Assembly (NCBI RefSeq): GCF_040545425.1 | Contig: NZ_JBEPLW010000018.1 | Length of the DNA: 50,672 bases | Reading direction: 5' to 3' (one strand) | Origin: Bhargavaea ullalensis | GTDB lineage: Bacteria > Bacillota > Bacilli > Bacillales_A > Planococcaceae | Shown here: piece by piece, positions 7,871-16,502 of the stretch | Layout of the letters: the number at the start of each line of letters is the position of its first letter | Position numbering within the stretch: position 1 is the stretch's first letter | The notes under the pieces: model-generated | What the model was told of the DNA's origin: nothing | The model's input: only the letters and a program-made list of their open reading frames with translations | The model's database searches: none | Position numbers and translations under genes: made by a program

Positions 7871-9841
7871 ATGAGTTCACAGAACACGTTTTACATCACC
7901 ACGCCGATTTATTATCCGAGCGGCAAGTTTCACATCGGTACCGCTTATACGACGGTGGCTTCCGACACGATGGCCCGGTACAAACGGCTCAAGGGATTTG
8001 ACGTCCGCTTCCTGACCGGGATGGACGAGCACGGCCAGAAAATCCAGCAAAAAGCTGAAGAGGCCGGACTGGATCCCCAGACGTACGTCGACGGCATCGC
8101 CGACGGGGCCAAGAAGCTCTGGGATCTCATGGACATCTCTTATGACGATTTCATACGCACGACGGATCCCCGTCATCAGGAAGGGGTCGAGAAAATCTTC
8201 CGCAAGTTCCTCGACAACGGGGATATTTATAAAGGCGAGTACGAAGGATGGTATTGCACGCCTTGCGAATCGTACTTCACAGAATCTCAGCTGGACAACG
8301 GCAACTGTCCCGACTGCGGCCGGCCTGTCCACAAGGTGAAGGAAGAGTCCTATTTCTTTAATATGAAGAAATACGCAGACCGCCTCTTGAAGTACTATGA
8401 AGAAAACCCTGATTTCATCCAGCCGGAATCCCGCAAGAATGAGATGGTCAACAACTTCATCAAACCCGGGCTTGAAGATTTGTCGATCTCGCGGACTTCA
8501 TTCGACTGGGGAATCCATGTCCCGGGAGATCCGAAACACGTCATCTACGTATGGGTGGATGCGCTGTCGAACTATATCACTTCGCTCGGCTACGGAACCG
8601 ATGATGAAACGCTGTTCGAGCGGTACTGGCCGGCCGATGTCCATGTTGTCGGGAAAGACATCGTCCGCTTCCACACGATCTACTGGCCGATTTTCCTTAT
8701 GGCGCTGGATCTGCCGCTTCCGAAAAAAGTGTTCGCGCATGGCTTCATCATGATGAAGGACGGCAAAATGTCCAAATCGAAGGGCAACGTCGTTTATCCG
8801 GAAATGCTTGTCGAGCGTTATGGCCTGGATGCAACCCGTTATTTCCTCCTCCGCGAACTGCCGTTCGGCTCCGACGGCGTCTTCTCTCCGGAAGCATTCG
8901 TCGAGCGGCTCAACTATGACCTGGCGAACGACCTTGGCAACTTGCTGAACCGGACCGTTTCGATGGTCAATAAATACTGCGGAGGCGTCGTCCCGGCAAA
9001 ACCGTCCGGCTCGACCGAACTCGATGAAAAGCTCCGCATCACGATGGAAGAGACTGTCCGCAAGTACGAGAAAGGCATGGACAACATGCAGTTCAGCGTT
9101 GTCCTTTCCGACATCTGGGCGCTTATTTCGCGCACGAACAAATACATCGACGAAACCGAGCCGTGGAAGCTCGCGAAGGACGAGTCGAAAAAAGGGGAAT
9201 TGGATTCCGTCATGAGGCATCTCGTCCTCAGCCTGCATGAGGCGGCCGTCCTGCTCCAGCCGTTCATGACGAAGGCGCCGAAGGAAATCGTCCGTCAGCT
9301 CGGCCTTGGGGACGCTGCACTCGGCTGGGACACGCTCCTGAATGAACAGGCGGTGCCGAAAGGGGCGAAGGTGGCCGAAAAAGGCGTGCCGGTGTTCCCT
9401 CGCCTGGATCCTGAAGTTGAAATCGCCTATATCCGGGGAGAAATGCAAAAGACCGTCAAGACGGAGGAGCCGGAGGAAGAGGCAGCGGCAGAGGCTGAGG
9501 AAGAAAAGCCGGATGAACCGGAAATCTCGATCGACGACTTTATGAAAGTCGATCTCCGCGTGGCCACGGTAACTGCGTGCGAAAAGTTGCCGAAGGCCGA
9601 CAAACTTCTGAAGCTGCAGCTGGATCTCGGGTATGAAACCCGCCAGGTCGTCTCGGGCATCGCAAAATTCTATGAGCCCGAATCGCTCGTCGGTGAAAAA
9701 GTCATCGTCGTCGCCAACCTAAAACCGGTGAAGCTGCGAGGTGAATTGTCGCAGGGAATGATTTTGGCGGGTGAAAAAGACGGGGTTCTTAAACTCGCTT
9801 CCGTTGATCCTGCGCTGGCGAACGGAGCAAAAGTGAAATAA
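7871..9841 (+). CDS. metS: Methionyl-tRNA synthetase
   Basis: Charges tRNA-Met and initiator tRNA with methionine. The 656-aa class I enzyme has the HIGT version of the HIGH motif (21-24), a zinc knuckle of C129, C132, C146 and C149, and KMSKS (299-303). After an acidic Glu/Ala-rich linker (about 530-550) comes a C-terminal EMAP-II-like tRNA-binding domain (DFMKVDLRVATV onward) used for dimerisation and tRNA affinity. The ATG has TGGAGG upstream. It is followed by its own terminator. The order abrB-metS-tatD is as in Bacillus. Confidence 0.97.
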   Translation: MSSQNTFYITTPIYYPSGKFHIGTAYTTVASDTMARYKRLKGFDVRFLTGMDEHGQKIQQKAEEAGLDPQTYVDGIADGAKKLWDLMDISYDDFIRTTDPRHQEGVEKIFRKFLDNGDIYKGEYEGWYCTPCESYFTESQLDNGNCPDCGRPVHKVKEESYFFNMKKYADRLLKYYEENPDFIQPESRKNEMVNNFIKPGLEDLSISRTSFDWGIHVPGDPKHVIYVWVDALSNYITSLGYGTDDETLFERYWPADVHVVGKDIVRFHTIYWPIFLMALDLPLPKKVFAHGFIMMKDGKMSKSKGNVVYPEMLVERYGLDATRYFLLRELPFGSDGVFSPEAFVERLNYDLANDLGNLLNRTVSMVNKYCGGVVPAKPSGSTELDEKLRITMEETVRKYEKGMDNMQFSVVLSDIWALISRTNKYIDETEPWKLAKDESKKGELDSVMRHLVLSLHEAAVLLQPFMTKAPKEIVRQLGLGDAALGWDTLLNEQAVPKGAKVAEKGVPVFPRLDPEVEIAYIRGEMQKTVKTEEPEEEAAAEAEEEKPDEPEISIDDFMKVDLRVATVTACEKLPKADKLLKLQLDLGYETRQVVSGIAKFYEPESLVGEKVIVVANLKPVKLRGELSQGMILAGEKDGVLKLASVDPALANGAKVK

Positions 9842-9867
9842 TAAACCAATAAGGCAAGATGAGGAGA

Positions 9868-9914
9868 ACGGATGAGAACCGGGGTTAAAAGTCCTGGTTC
9901 TCTCCGTTTTTTTG
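9868..9914 (+). terminator. Rho-independent terminator after metS
   Basis: ACGGATGAGAACC pairs with GGTTCTCTCCGT (small mismatch) across a 15-base loop and is followed by TTTTTTT. Confidence 0.85.
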
Positions 9915-9932
9915 CATTTTAAACCGGTTGTT

Positions 9933-9961
9933 TTGACATTTTTAAGTTCTTGGGATACAAC
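9933..9961 (+). promoter_or_regulatory. Sigma-A promoter for tatD
   Basis: TTGACA, 17 bp, TACAAC. It lies just downstream of the metS terminator and 130 bp before tatD, giving a leader of over 100 bases in which I recognise no known element. Confidence 0.55.
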
Positions 9962-10090
9962 TGGCTATGCTGCAAAAGTACTTCATGTTACGAATGAGAA
10001 TCCGGAATGTAATCTAACTGTAATGTCGCTGTGAAATATGAAATTCTTTTTATGTATAGACTTGAACCAATGCGAGGAGAGTGGCAGACG

Positions 10091-10864
10091 ATGTTGATTG
10101 ACACCCATGTCCATTTGAATGACGACCAATACAAGGAGGATCTCGATGAAGTGATCCGGCGGGCGCTCGATGCGGGCGTCGGCAAAATGGTGGTGGTCGG
10201 CTTTGACCGGCCGACGATCGAGCGGGCTTTGGAGCTTGCCGACCGGTATCCGTTCATTTATCTCGTGATCGGCTGGCATCCGGTTGATGCCGTCGACTGC
10301 ACGGACGAAGACCTTCATTGGATTGAACAGCTGGCTTCGGAGCACCCGAAAGTGGTTGGTATCGGAGAAACAGGTCTGGATTATCATTGGGACAAGTCGC
10401 CGAGGGAAGTGCAGAAGGAACTGTTCCGCAAGCAGATTGCGATGGCGAGGCGCCTGCAGCTTCCGGTGATCATACACAACCGGGATGCAACGGGAGATGT
10501 CGTGGAGATCCTTCGCGAGGAAGGTGCCGCCGAGACCGGAGGCATCATGCACTGCTACAGCGGAAGCGTTGAAACGGCCAGGGAATGCATCGACATGAAC
10601 TTCATGATCTCGCTCGGCGGACCGGTGACTTTCAAGAACGCCCGCATGCCGAAAGAAGTGGCAAAGGAAATCGGACTGGAACACCTGCTCGTCGAGACCG
10701 ATGCCCCTTATCTCGCCCCGCATCCGAACCGCGGCAAGCGCAACGAACCGTCCTATGTGCCGCTCGTTGCAGAAGAGATCGCCCGCCTCAAGGAAATACC
10801 GGTCGAGGAAGTGGCCAGGAAGACAACGGAAAATGCAGAACGGATTTTCAGATTGAAAGAATAG
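10091..10864 (+). CDS. tatD: TatD family metal-dependent DNase (YabD)
   Basis: A 257-aa TIM-barrel metallohydrolase of the TatD family, whose members act as Mg-dependent 3'-5' exonucleases or deoxyribonucleases. The metal ligands are all in place: HVH (H6, H8), E93 in GIGETGLDY, H129 in IIHNRD, H154 in MHCYSG and D204 in VETDAPYL. ATG 10091 begins the conserved MLIDTHVHLN and has GAGGAGA upstream; the frame runs further upstream but without family similarity. Same neighbourhood as B. subtilis yabD. The physiological substrate is not known. Confidence 0.94.
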   Translation: MLIDTHVHLNDDQYKEDLDEVIRRALDAGVGKMVVVGFDRPTIERALELADRYPFIYLVIGWHPVDAVDCTDEDLHWIEQLASEHPKVVGIGETGLDYHWDKSPREVQKELFRKQIAMARRLQLPVIIHNRDATGDVVEILREEGAAETGGIMHCYSGSVETARECIDMNFMISLGGPVTFKNARMPKEVAKEIGLEHLLVETDAPYLAPHPNRGKRNEPSYVPLVAEEIARLKEIPVEEVARKTTENAERIFRLKE

Positions 10865-10926
10865 ATTCGGAGTTTCTTTCCCACACTTCACCCGCAGACA
10901 TAAAGGCAACCTGAGAGTCTTTGGGT

Positions 10927-10955
10927 TTGACACCCAAAAATGGGGCCGATATAAT
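10927..10955 (+). promoter_or_regulatory. Consensus sigma-A promoter of yabE
   Basis: TTGACA, exactly 17 bp, TATAAT: a perfect consensus promoter 27 bp before the TTG start of yabE. Confidence 0.9.
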
Positions 10956-10981
10956 CACTCGGGTGACAAGGAGGAATTTGT

Positions 10982-12223
10982 TTGTTTAATGATTCAATGA
11001 AAAACCTGAAGGGCAAAAAGACCATCATGGCCATTCTGACGGTTGTCCTGTTCGCAGGCGTCATCACCTACGCTGTCTATGAAGGGACGAAGAAAAACGT
11101 CTCCCTTTCCGCGGACGGCGATCAGCAGGAATTCCGCACACACGCCAAGACGGTCGGCGAACTGCTTTCCGAACAGGAAATCGCGATCGGCGAACACGAT
11201 GACCTGTCGCCGGCCAAGGACACGAAACTTGAGGACGGCGCATCGATCGAATGGACGAAAGCCCGACAGGTCCAAATAAATGTCGACCAGGAAAGCCAGA
11301 AAATCTGGACGACCGAAAAGAATCTCGACGGTTTGCTGGAGCAGGCCGGCATCGAGCTGACGGATCATGACAAAATTCAGCCGGAACGCGGCAGCGAACT
11401 CGGCGAAACCGATACCGTCAACATTGAGAAAGCCTATGAAGTTGCCATGATCGACGGGGGACAGACGAGCAATGTCTGGACCACTTCGACTACGGTCGCT
11501 GACTTTTTAAAGAATCAGGACATCAAACTCGGCGAACATGACCGGGTGGAGCAGAAGCTGGACGAACAGGTCCTGCCGGGTTCCGCGGTGAAGGTCGTCC
11601 GGGTGGAAAAGGTCACCGATGTAGTGGAAGAATCGATGGACTTCTCCGTTGAAACGAAAAAAGACGCGTCCCTGCTCAAGGGCAGCGAAAAAGTCGTCCA
11701 AAACGGCAAAGAAGGAAAAGTGGAACGCACATACGCAATCGTCAAGGAAGACGGGAAGGAAGTTTCCCGCAGCATGACGGCAGAAAATGTGAAGCAGCAG
11801 CCGGTCAACAAGGTCGTCGCGGTCGGCACGCGCACGATGGTCGCAAGCGCCGCGCCGGCAGCAGCCAAGAAGCCCGCCGGCAAAGTCGTCCAGGCTTCGA
11901 ACAGTGCTGCACGCAGCGCCGAACCGTCCGGAGGCAAGGAGTTCTATGTATCGGCAACAGCTTACACGGCCTCCTGCAACGGATGCTCCGGCATCACATC
12001 GACCGGCATCAACCTGAAGGCCAACCCGAATGCAAAAGTCATCGCCGTTGACCCGAGCATCATCCCGCTCGGCTCGAAGGTATGGGTGGAAGGCTACGGC
12101 TATGCGGTGGCAGGAGACACGGGCGGTGCCATCAAAGGCCATAAAATCGACGTGTTTGTCTCGTCCCAAAGCCAAGCCATGAGCTTTGGCCGCAAAAAAG
12201 TAAGAATCAAGATCCTCAACTGA
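10982..12223 (+). CDS. yabE: YabE, cell-wall-binding G5/3D-domain protein
   Basis: A 413-aa secreted or membrane-anchored protein related to RpfB and YocH. It has an N-terminal hydrophobic segment (about 15-33), three DUF348 repeats (about 38-220), a G5 domain (about 220-295), an Ala-rich linker, and a C-terminal 3D domain (about 325-413) with the three Asp motifs in AVDPSIIPLG, AGDTGG and KIDVF. Such 3D domains are linked to lytic transglycosylase-type action on peptidoglycan. The start is TTG, seven bases after AAGGAGG; ATG 10997 is in frame but too far from that site. Strong promoter and terminator make it monocistronic. Confidence 0.93.
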   Translation: MFNDSMKNLKGKKTIMAILTVVLFAGVITYAVYEGTKKNVSLSADGDQQEFRTHAKTVGELLSEQEIAIGEHDDLSPAKDTKLEDGASIEWTKARQVQINVDQESQKIWTTEKNLDGLLEQAGIELTDHDKIQPERGSELGETDTVNIEKAYEVAMIDGGQTSNVWTTSTTVADFLKNQDIKLGEHDRVEQKLDEQVLPGSAVKVVRVEKVTDVVEESMDFSVETKKDASLLKGSEKVVQNGKEGKVERTYAIVKEDGKEVSRSMTAENVKQQPVNKVVAVGTRTMVASAAPAAAKKPAGKVVQASNSAARSAEPSGGKEFYVSATAYTASCNGCSGITSTGINLKANPNAKVIAVDPSIIPLGSKVWVEGYGYAVAGDTGGAIKGHKIDVFVSSQSQAMSFGRKKVRIKILN

Positions 12224-12237
12224 GTTGAGGCACCCGG

Positions 12238-12265
12238 CCCGCAGACCCGTTCTGCGGGCTTTTTG
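12238..12265 (+). terminator. Rho-independent terminator after yabE
   Basis: GCCCGCAGA / TCTGCGGGC stem with a five-base loop, followed by TTTTT. Confidence 0.9.
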
Positions 12266-12333
12266 GTGAAGACGCCCGCATTTCTGTACATCAGGGGCGG
12301 CGGCTTGTAAAATTGGTGAAAACGGACGAAAGA

Positions 12334-12912
12334 ATGGGATGGAACGTGAAAATCGAAGAAATCATCGTTGTGGAAGGGAAGTCGGACACGGTCGCCGTCC
12401 GCAGGGCAACCGGCGCGGACACGATCGAGACGAACGGCTCTGCCGTTTCCGCCGAGACTCTCATGAAAATCCGCCATGCGCAGGACAAGCGGGGCGTCAT
12501 CGTCTTTACGGACCCCGATTATCCGGGCCGCCGCATCCGGGCCATCATCGAGGAGCAGGTGCCGGGCGTGAAGCATGCGTTCCTGCCAAAGGCACAGTCG
12601 ATTTCCGCGAACGGAAAAAAGGTCGGCATCGAACATGCGGCCGATGAGGACATCCGGAGCGCGCTGGCGGCAGTGCGGACGCCGGCCGGCGAGAGGCAAG
12701 AAGAGCCGGTGACGGACGCCGAGCTGGTGCGGTTGCGGCTGGTCGGTCACCCGGATGCCAGGAGACGCCGTGAGCGGCTCGGAGACATCCTGATGATCGG
12801 CCAGACGAACGGAAAAAGCCTGGTGAAGCGGCTGGCCATGTTCCGGATCAGCCGGGACGAATTCATGGCGGCGGTCGCCGCTGTTGACGAGGAAGGGGAA
12901 AACCATGCATAA
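12334..12912 (+). CDS. rnmV: Ribonuclease M5
   Basis: RNase M5 makes the final cuts in 5S rRNA maturation in Firmicutes. It has an N-terminal Toprim domain with the catalytic Glu in VVEGKSDT and the DxD in FTDPDYPG, plus the conserved ADTIETNGSA. The C-terminal half is the RNA/ribosomal-protein-binding part. The start is uncertain: ATG 12334 gives 192 aa, while GTG 12346 would begin at the family-like VKIEEIIVVEG, and a TTG at 12313 is also open. Overlaps ksgA by eight bases, as this pair is usually coupled. Confidence 0.93.
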   Translation: MGWNVKIEEIIVVEGKSDTVAVRRATGADTIETNGSAVSAETLMKIRHAQDKRGVIVFTDPDYPGRRIRAIIEEQVPGVKHAFLPKAQSISANGKKVGIEHAADEDIRSALAAVRTPAGERQEEPVTDAELVRLRLVGHPDARRRRERLGDILMIGQTNGKSLVKRLAMFRISRDEFMAAVAAVDEEGENHA

Positions 12913-13783
12913 AGACATTGCCACACCGGCGAGAACGAAAGAAATCCTGGACAAGTACGGCTTTTCATTCAAGAAAAGTCTGGGCCAGAATTTCCTGATC
13001 GACCCGAACATCCTGGAGAAAATCACCGGCTATGCGGAACTCGACGAGAAATCAGGCGCGATTGAAATCGGTCCGGGGATCGGCGCGCTCACCGAGCATC
13101 TCGCGCGCAAGGCGGGAAAGGTCGTGGCATTTGAGATCGACCAGCGGCTTCTGCCGGTTCTTGAAGACACACTGTCCCCCTATGACAATGTGACCGTCAT
13201 CCACTCCGACATCCTGGAGGCCGATGTCGCAGATGTGATCTCCCGTGAGTTTGCCGGGATGGAGCGGGTGGCGGTCGTGGCCAACCTGCCGTATTATGTC
13301 ACCACCCCGATCCTCATGAAGCTCCTCGAGTCACGGCTGCCGATCGACTCGATGACCGTCATGATGCAAAAGGAAGTCGCGGACAGGATCAGCGCAAGTC
13401 CGTCGACGAAGGAGTACGGTTCGCTGTCGATCGCCATCCAGTATTATACGGAGGCCGAGACGGTCATGACGGTGCCGAAGACGGTCTTCATGCCGCAGCC
13501 GAATGTGGCATCCGCCGTCGTCCGTCTGAAGATGAGAAAAGAGCCGCCGGTCCGTGTAGAGGATGAGGCGTTCCTGTTCAAAGTGACGAGGGGGTCGTTC
13601 GTCCAGCGCCGCAAAACCATCCTCAACAATCTCCAGGCCTCGATGCCGGACGGCAAGAAGCGGAAAGATGAGATTGCCTCGGCGCTTGAAGCAGCGGGAA
13701 TCGATCCCGGGCGCAGGGGAGAGACGCTGACCCTTGAGGAATTCGGCCGGCTTGCGGATTCGCTTTATCCGTCTTTCGGCTGA
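12905..13783 (+). CDS. ksgA: 16S rRNA dimethyladenosine transferase
   Basis: KsgA/RsmA dimethylates A1518 and A1519 in helix 45 of 16S rRNA, a late 30S assembly checkpoint; loss gives kasugamycin resistance. The 292-aa protein, the same length as in B. subtilis, shows KKSLGQNFLID (24-33), the SAM motif EIGPGIG (54-60) and NLPYYV (127-132). A GAGGAAGGGG ribosome-binding site lies inside the end of rnmV. B. subtilis has yabG between ksgA and veg; here a 160-bp promoter region follows directly. Confidence 0.97.
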   Translation: MHKDIATPARTKEILDKYGFSFKKSLGQNFLIDPNILEKITGYAELDEKSGAIEIGPGIGALTEHLARKAGKVVAFEIDQRLLPVLEDTLSPYDNVTVIHSDILEADVADVISREFAGMERVAVVANLPYYVTTPILMKLLESRLPIDSMTVMMQKEVADRISASPSTKEYGSLSIAIQYYTEAETVMTVPKTVFMPQPNVASAVVRLKMRKEPPVRVEDEAFLFKVTRGSFVQRRKTILNNLQASMPDGKKRKDEIASALEAAGIDPGRRGETLTLEEFGRLADSLYPSFG

Positions 13784-13849
13784 ATCTGAATCATTTGTTA
13801 CAAACTTCTTTCAGATTGTTTAAATTTGGAGCAAACTTAACGAAAAACG

Positions 13850-13878
13850 TTGACATCGGTTTGGTGCACTGATAAAAT
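13850..13878 (+). promoter_or_regulatory. Upstream sigma-A promoter of veg
   Basis: TTGACA, 17 bp, TAAAAT. First of two tandem promoters ahead of veg. Confidence 0.75.
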
Positions 13879-13890
13879 TATAAATTTTAA

Positions 13891-13919
13891 TTGACAGAAA
13901 TTTATTGGCATGTTATGCT
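13891..13919 (+). promoter_or_regulatory. Downstream sigma-A promoter of veg
   Basis: TTGACA, 17 bp, TATGCT, with an AT-rich upstream stretch. It starts 41 bp after the first veg promoter, recalling the strong tandem veg promoters of B. subtilis. Confidence 0.8.
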
Positions 13920-13943
13920 TATGTATAGTGAGGTGTAAGCGAT

Positions 13944-14210
13944 ATGCCAAAAACATTAGCTGATATCAAGAAGTCGCTGGATTCACACTTGGGGCAGCGT
14001 TTGCATTTGAAGGCAAACGGCGGCCGCAAGAAGACGATTGAAAGAGCCGGTGTCCTTCGGGAAACGTATCATGCCGTCTTTGTCATTGAGCTCGACCAAG
14101 ATGAACATGCGTTTGAACGGGTATCCTACAGTTATACCGACGTTCTGACGGAAGCCGTTGAACTGACTTTCTTCAACGGTGCAGAGAAAATGGATTTTGT
14201 CGTTAAGTAA
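13944..14210 (+). CDS. veg: Veg protein
   Basis: An 88-aa small basic protein conserved in Firmicutes and, in B. subtilis, abundantly expressed from tandem vegetative promoters and reported to stimulate biofilm formation. The conserved core (DIKKSLDSHLGQRLHLKANG, then GVLRETY and SYSYTDVLTEAVEL) is intact. The ATG follows GAGGTG by eight bases. It stands alone between two sigma-A promoters and a strong terminator, so it is probably a short high-level transcript. The biochemical function of Veg is unknown. Confidence 0.96.
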   Translation: MPKTLADIKKSLDSHLGQRLHLKANGGRKKTIERAGVLRETYHAVFVIELDQDEHAFERVSYSYTDVLTEAVELTFFNGAEKMDFVVK

Positions 14211-14230
14211 TCAGTCTTTATTTTTTATGA

Positions 14231-14277
14231 ACAACACCCGGGACTTCCGTCTGGAAGGTTTTCCCCGGGTGTTTTTC
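14231..14277 (+). terminator. Rho-independent terminator after veg
   Basis: ACACCCGGG and CCCGGGTGT pair around a long loop that contains its own CTTCC/GGAAG mini-stem; a T-rich tail follows. Confidence 0.85.
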
Positions 14278-14288
14278 TTTTTTGCGGC

Positions 14289-14295
14289 CATACTA
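14289..14295 (+). promoter_or_regulatory. Possible sigma-G -10 element of sspF
   Basis: CATACTA matches the sigma-G -10 consensus 31 bp before sspF. The -35 position falls in the veg terminator and does not match, so this is only partial support. Confidence 0.4.
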
Positions 14296-14325
14296 CGCTT
14301 GTCAGCTGAACGAGGAGGAAACCGA

Positions 14326-14511
14326 ATGGCTAGAAACGGCGGAGTAATGTCCGAGCGTCTGAAGGAAGAAATCGCCAAGGAACTTGGGTTTTACGATGTT
14401 GTGCAGCAGGAAGGTTGGGGTGGCATCAAAGCGCGTGACGCAGGAAACATGGTCAAACGTGCGATTGAGATGGCGGAACGGGGAATAGGCGGCCAAAACG
14501 GCCCGAAATAA
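14326..14511 (+). CDS. sspF: Small acid-soluble spore protein SspF
   Basis: A 61-aa alpha/beta-type SASP relative, the same length as B. subtilis SspF. Visible are GVMSERLKEEIAKELGFYD and the hallmark RDAGNMVKRAIEMAE. Such proteins coat and protect forespore DNA. The ATG has a strong CGAGGAGGAA site upstream; longer in-frame starts run back into the veg terminator. The upstream CATACTA suggests forespore (sigma-G) expression. A strong terminator follows. The gene is good evidence that the organism forms endospores. Confidence 0.95.
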   Translation: MARNGGVMSERLKEEIAKELGFYDVVQQEGWGGIKARDAGNMVKRAIEMAERGIGGQNGPK

Positions 14512-14554
14512 ACCGGAACCGAAAACCCGGAATCCAAAAACGGCTGACACCGGG

Positions 14555-14585
14555 GCAGGCGGAGCTGATCCGCCTGCTTTTTTTA
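14555..14585 (+). terminator. Rho-independent terminator after sspF
   Basis: GCAGGCGGA / TCCGCCTGC perfect stem with a five-base loop and a seven-T tail. Confidence 0.92.
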
Positions 14586-14654
14586 TTGTCCGGGAGCACA
14601 TGCCCCCAGCCCGGCTATTTTTATTCGTTTGTTTCCTCCAATCCGATGGGCGTA

Positions 14655-14663
14655 TGGTAAAAT
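14655..14663 (+). promoter_or_regulatory. Extended -10 promoter of ispE
   Basis: TGGTAAAAT is an extended -10 about 32 bp before the ispE start; no strong -35. Confidence 0.5.
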
Positions 14664-14694
14664 AGGGGCACTGAATTTAGTGGGGGTGCCATCC

Positions 14695-15558
14695 ATGCTT
14701 CATGAAAAAGCACCGGCGAAGATCAACCTGACACTGGACGTTCTCGGAAAGCGGCCGGATGGCTACCATGAGGTCGAGATGATCATGACGACGGTCGACT
14801 TGGCGGACCGGCTGTCGATCTGGCCGTCGCGCGACGGCCAGATCCATATTCTCTCTTCCGACCGGTACGTCCCGGACGACCGGCGGAATCTCGTCTGGCA
14901 GGCGGCGGATCTTCTCAGGAAAAAGTTCGGGATCCGAAGCGGCGTCACATTTGAGCTGGAAAAACGGATTCCGGTGGCGGCTGGGCTTGCCGGGGGCAGC
15001 AGTGATGCAGCGGCGGCGCTCCGCGGGCTGAACCGGCTCTGGAATCTCGGTCTGACCTTGGGCGAGCTGGCGGAAATCGGGGCACAGATCGGGTCGGACA
15101 TCCCGTTTTGCGTGTTCGGCGGAACGTCGGTTGCAACGGGCCGCGGCGAGAAGCTGCGCCATCTTCCGGCACCGCCGAATTGCTGGGTGATCCTGGCGAA
15201 GCCGGCCATCGGCGTATCGACTGCGGATGCTTACGGCCGGCTTGACCTGAGGAAGATGGATCATCCGGACACCCGGGCGATGGAGGCGGCGCTTGCAGCG
15301 GGTGACTACGACGCGATGTGCCGCTCGGTCGGCAATGTGCTGGAGCCTGCCACGATGGGGATGCACCCGGAAGTGGCGATGCTGAAGGACGGAATGCGGC
15401 GTTTCGGAGCGGATGCGGTTCTGATGAGCGGCAGCGGCCCGACCGTTTACGGACTCGTCTCATCGGAGGCGCGCGTGGCCCGGATCGTCAACGGGCTGCG
15501 CGGATTCTGCCCGGAAGTGCATGCCGTGCGGATGCTCGGTGAGGTTCTGCTTGATTAA
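14695..15558 (+). CDS. ispE: 4-diphosphocytidyl-2-C-methyl-D-erythritol kinase
   Basis: IspE phosphorylates CDP-methylerythritol at O-2 in the non-mevalonate (MEP) pathway to isoprenoids. The 287-aa GHMP kinase has KAPAKINLTL at the N-terminus with the catalytic Lys, the ATP-binding PVAAGLAGGSSDAAAA (93-108) and the IGSDIPF segment with the catalytic Asp near 137. MSGSGPTVYG forms the third GHMP motif. ATG 14695 begins the conserved start and has GGGGGTG upstream. purR follows after a 107-bp leader region. Confidence 0.96.
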   Translation: MLHEKAPAKINLTLDVLGKRPDGYHEVEMIMTTVDLADRLSIWPSRDGQIHILSSDRYVPDDRRNLVWQAADLLRKKFGIRSGVTFELEKRIPVAAGLAGGSSDAAAALRGLNRLWNLGLTLGELAEIGAQIGSDIPFCVFGGTSVATGRGEKLRHLPAPPNCWVILAKPAIGVSTADAYGRLDLRKMDHPDTRAMEAALAAGDYDAMCRSVGNVLEPATMGMHPEVAMLKDGMRRFGADAVLMSGSGPTVYGLVSSEARVARIVNGLRGFCPEVHAVRMLGEVLLD

Positions 15559-15609
15559 AGCCGGATAATTATGTTAATGTACAGGTAAATCATTCGTGTT
15601 TTGGGAGGC

Positions 15610-15640
15610 CCGGGCCGAATTCCGGCAGACGGAAGCCCGG
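15610..15640 (+). promoter_or_regulatory. Bulged hairpin in the purR leader
   Basis: CCGGGC, a 4-base bulge (CGAA), TTCCG, loop GCAGA, CGGAA, GCCCGG: 11 paired bases ending 25 bp before the purR start. No T-run follows, so it is not a standard terminator. It could affect translation or serve as a protein site. Confidence 0.5.
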
Positions 15641-15665
15641 ATCGACGATATCAGAGGTGGACATT

Positions 15666-16502
15666 TTGAAATGGAAGCGCAGTGAACGGCTGGTCGACAT
15701 GACGCAGCATCTGTTGGCGAACCCGCATACCCTCATTCCCCTGACTCACTTTTCTTCGGCCTACGATGCGGCGAAGTCCTCGATCAGTGAAGACCTGGCG
15801 ATTGTGAAGGAGACGTTTGAAGAGCGGGGGACCGGACGGCTCGTCACGGTGCCGGGTGCAGCGGGCGGCGTCAAATACATACCGGAAATGGGTTCGGATG
15901 AGGCCCGGGAGATCATCGCCGGGCTGATCCATGCCCTGGAGGATCCGGACCGCCTGCTTCCGGGAGGCTATCTGTACATGACCGACCTGCTCGGGGATCC
16001 GCATCTGCTCGACAGGATCGGAAAATTATTCGCTTCCCGGTTCGCCGACCGCCGCGTCGATGCCATCATGACGGTGGCGACGAAGGGGATTTCGATCGCC
16101 CACGCCATCGCGCGGCATCTGAACGTCCCGGTGATCGTCGTCCGGCGCGACAGCAAAGTGACCGACGGACCCACCGTCAGCATCAACTACGTGTCCGGCT
16201 CCAACCGCAGGATCCAGACGATGGTCTTGTCAAAGCGCAGCATGAAGGTCGACCAGCATGTCCTGCTCACCGATGACTTCATGAAAGTCGGCGGGACGAT
16301 GAACGGCATGAAAAACCTCCTTGCCGAATTCGGATGCGAGCCGGCGGGTGTCGCCGTTCTCGTGGAATCGGAAGATGTCCAGGAGGAGCGCCTTGTCGAG
16401 GATTATCTGTCTCTCGCCAGGCTCCGGAAAGTGAATGAAAAAGAACGGACGATCGAACTCGTGGAAGGAAACTATTTTTCGAAAGGCGGTCATGCACTGT
16501 GA
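15666..16502 (+). CDS. purR: Purine operon repressor PurR
   Basis: PurR represses purine biosynthesis and transport genes in Bacilli and is released by PRPP. The 278-aa protein has an N-terminal winged helix (SERLVDMTQHLLANP) and a phosphoribosyltransferase-like domain with the PRPP motif LLTDDFMKVGGT (D203, D204). The TTG at 15666 is chosen because it gives the family N-terminus MKWKRSERLVD and has GAGGTG six bases upstream; a GTG three codons earlier overlaps that site. Its stop overlaps ridA by four bases. I found no convincing PurBox in its leader. Confidence 0.94.
   Translation: MKWKRSERLVDMTQHLLANPHTLIPLTHFSSAYDAAKSSISEDLAIVKETFEERGTGRLVTVPGAAGGVKYIPEMGSDEAREIIAGLIHALEDPDRLLPGGYLYMTDLLGDPHLLDRIGKLFASRFADRRVDAIMTVATKGISIAHAIARHLNVPVIVVRRDSKVTDGPTVSINYVSGSNRRIQTMVLSKRSMKVDQHVLLTDDFMKVGGTMNGMKNLLAEFGCEPAGVAVLVESEDVQEERLVEDYLSLARLRKVNEKERTIELVEGNYFSKGGHAL

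Noticed and set aside
15590..15605. PurBox upstream of purR
   Set aside because: The stretch ATTCGTGTTTT only partly matches the inverted CCGAACA-type box, so I do not call an operator.
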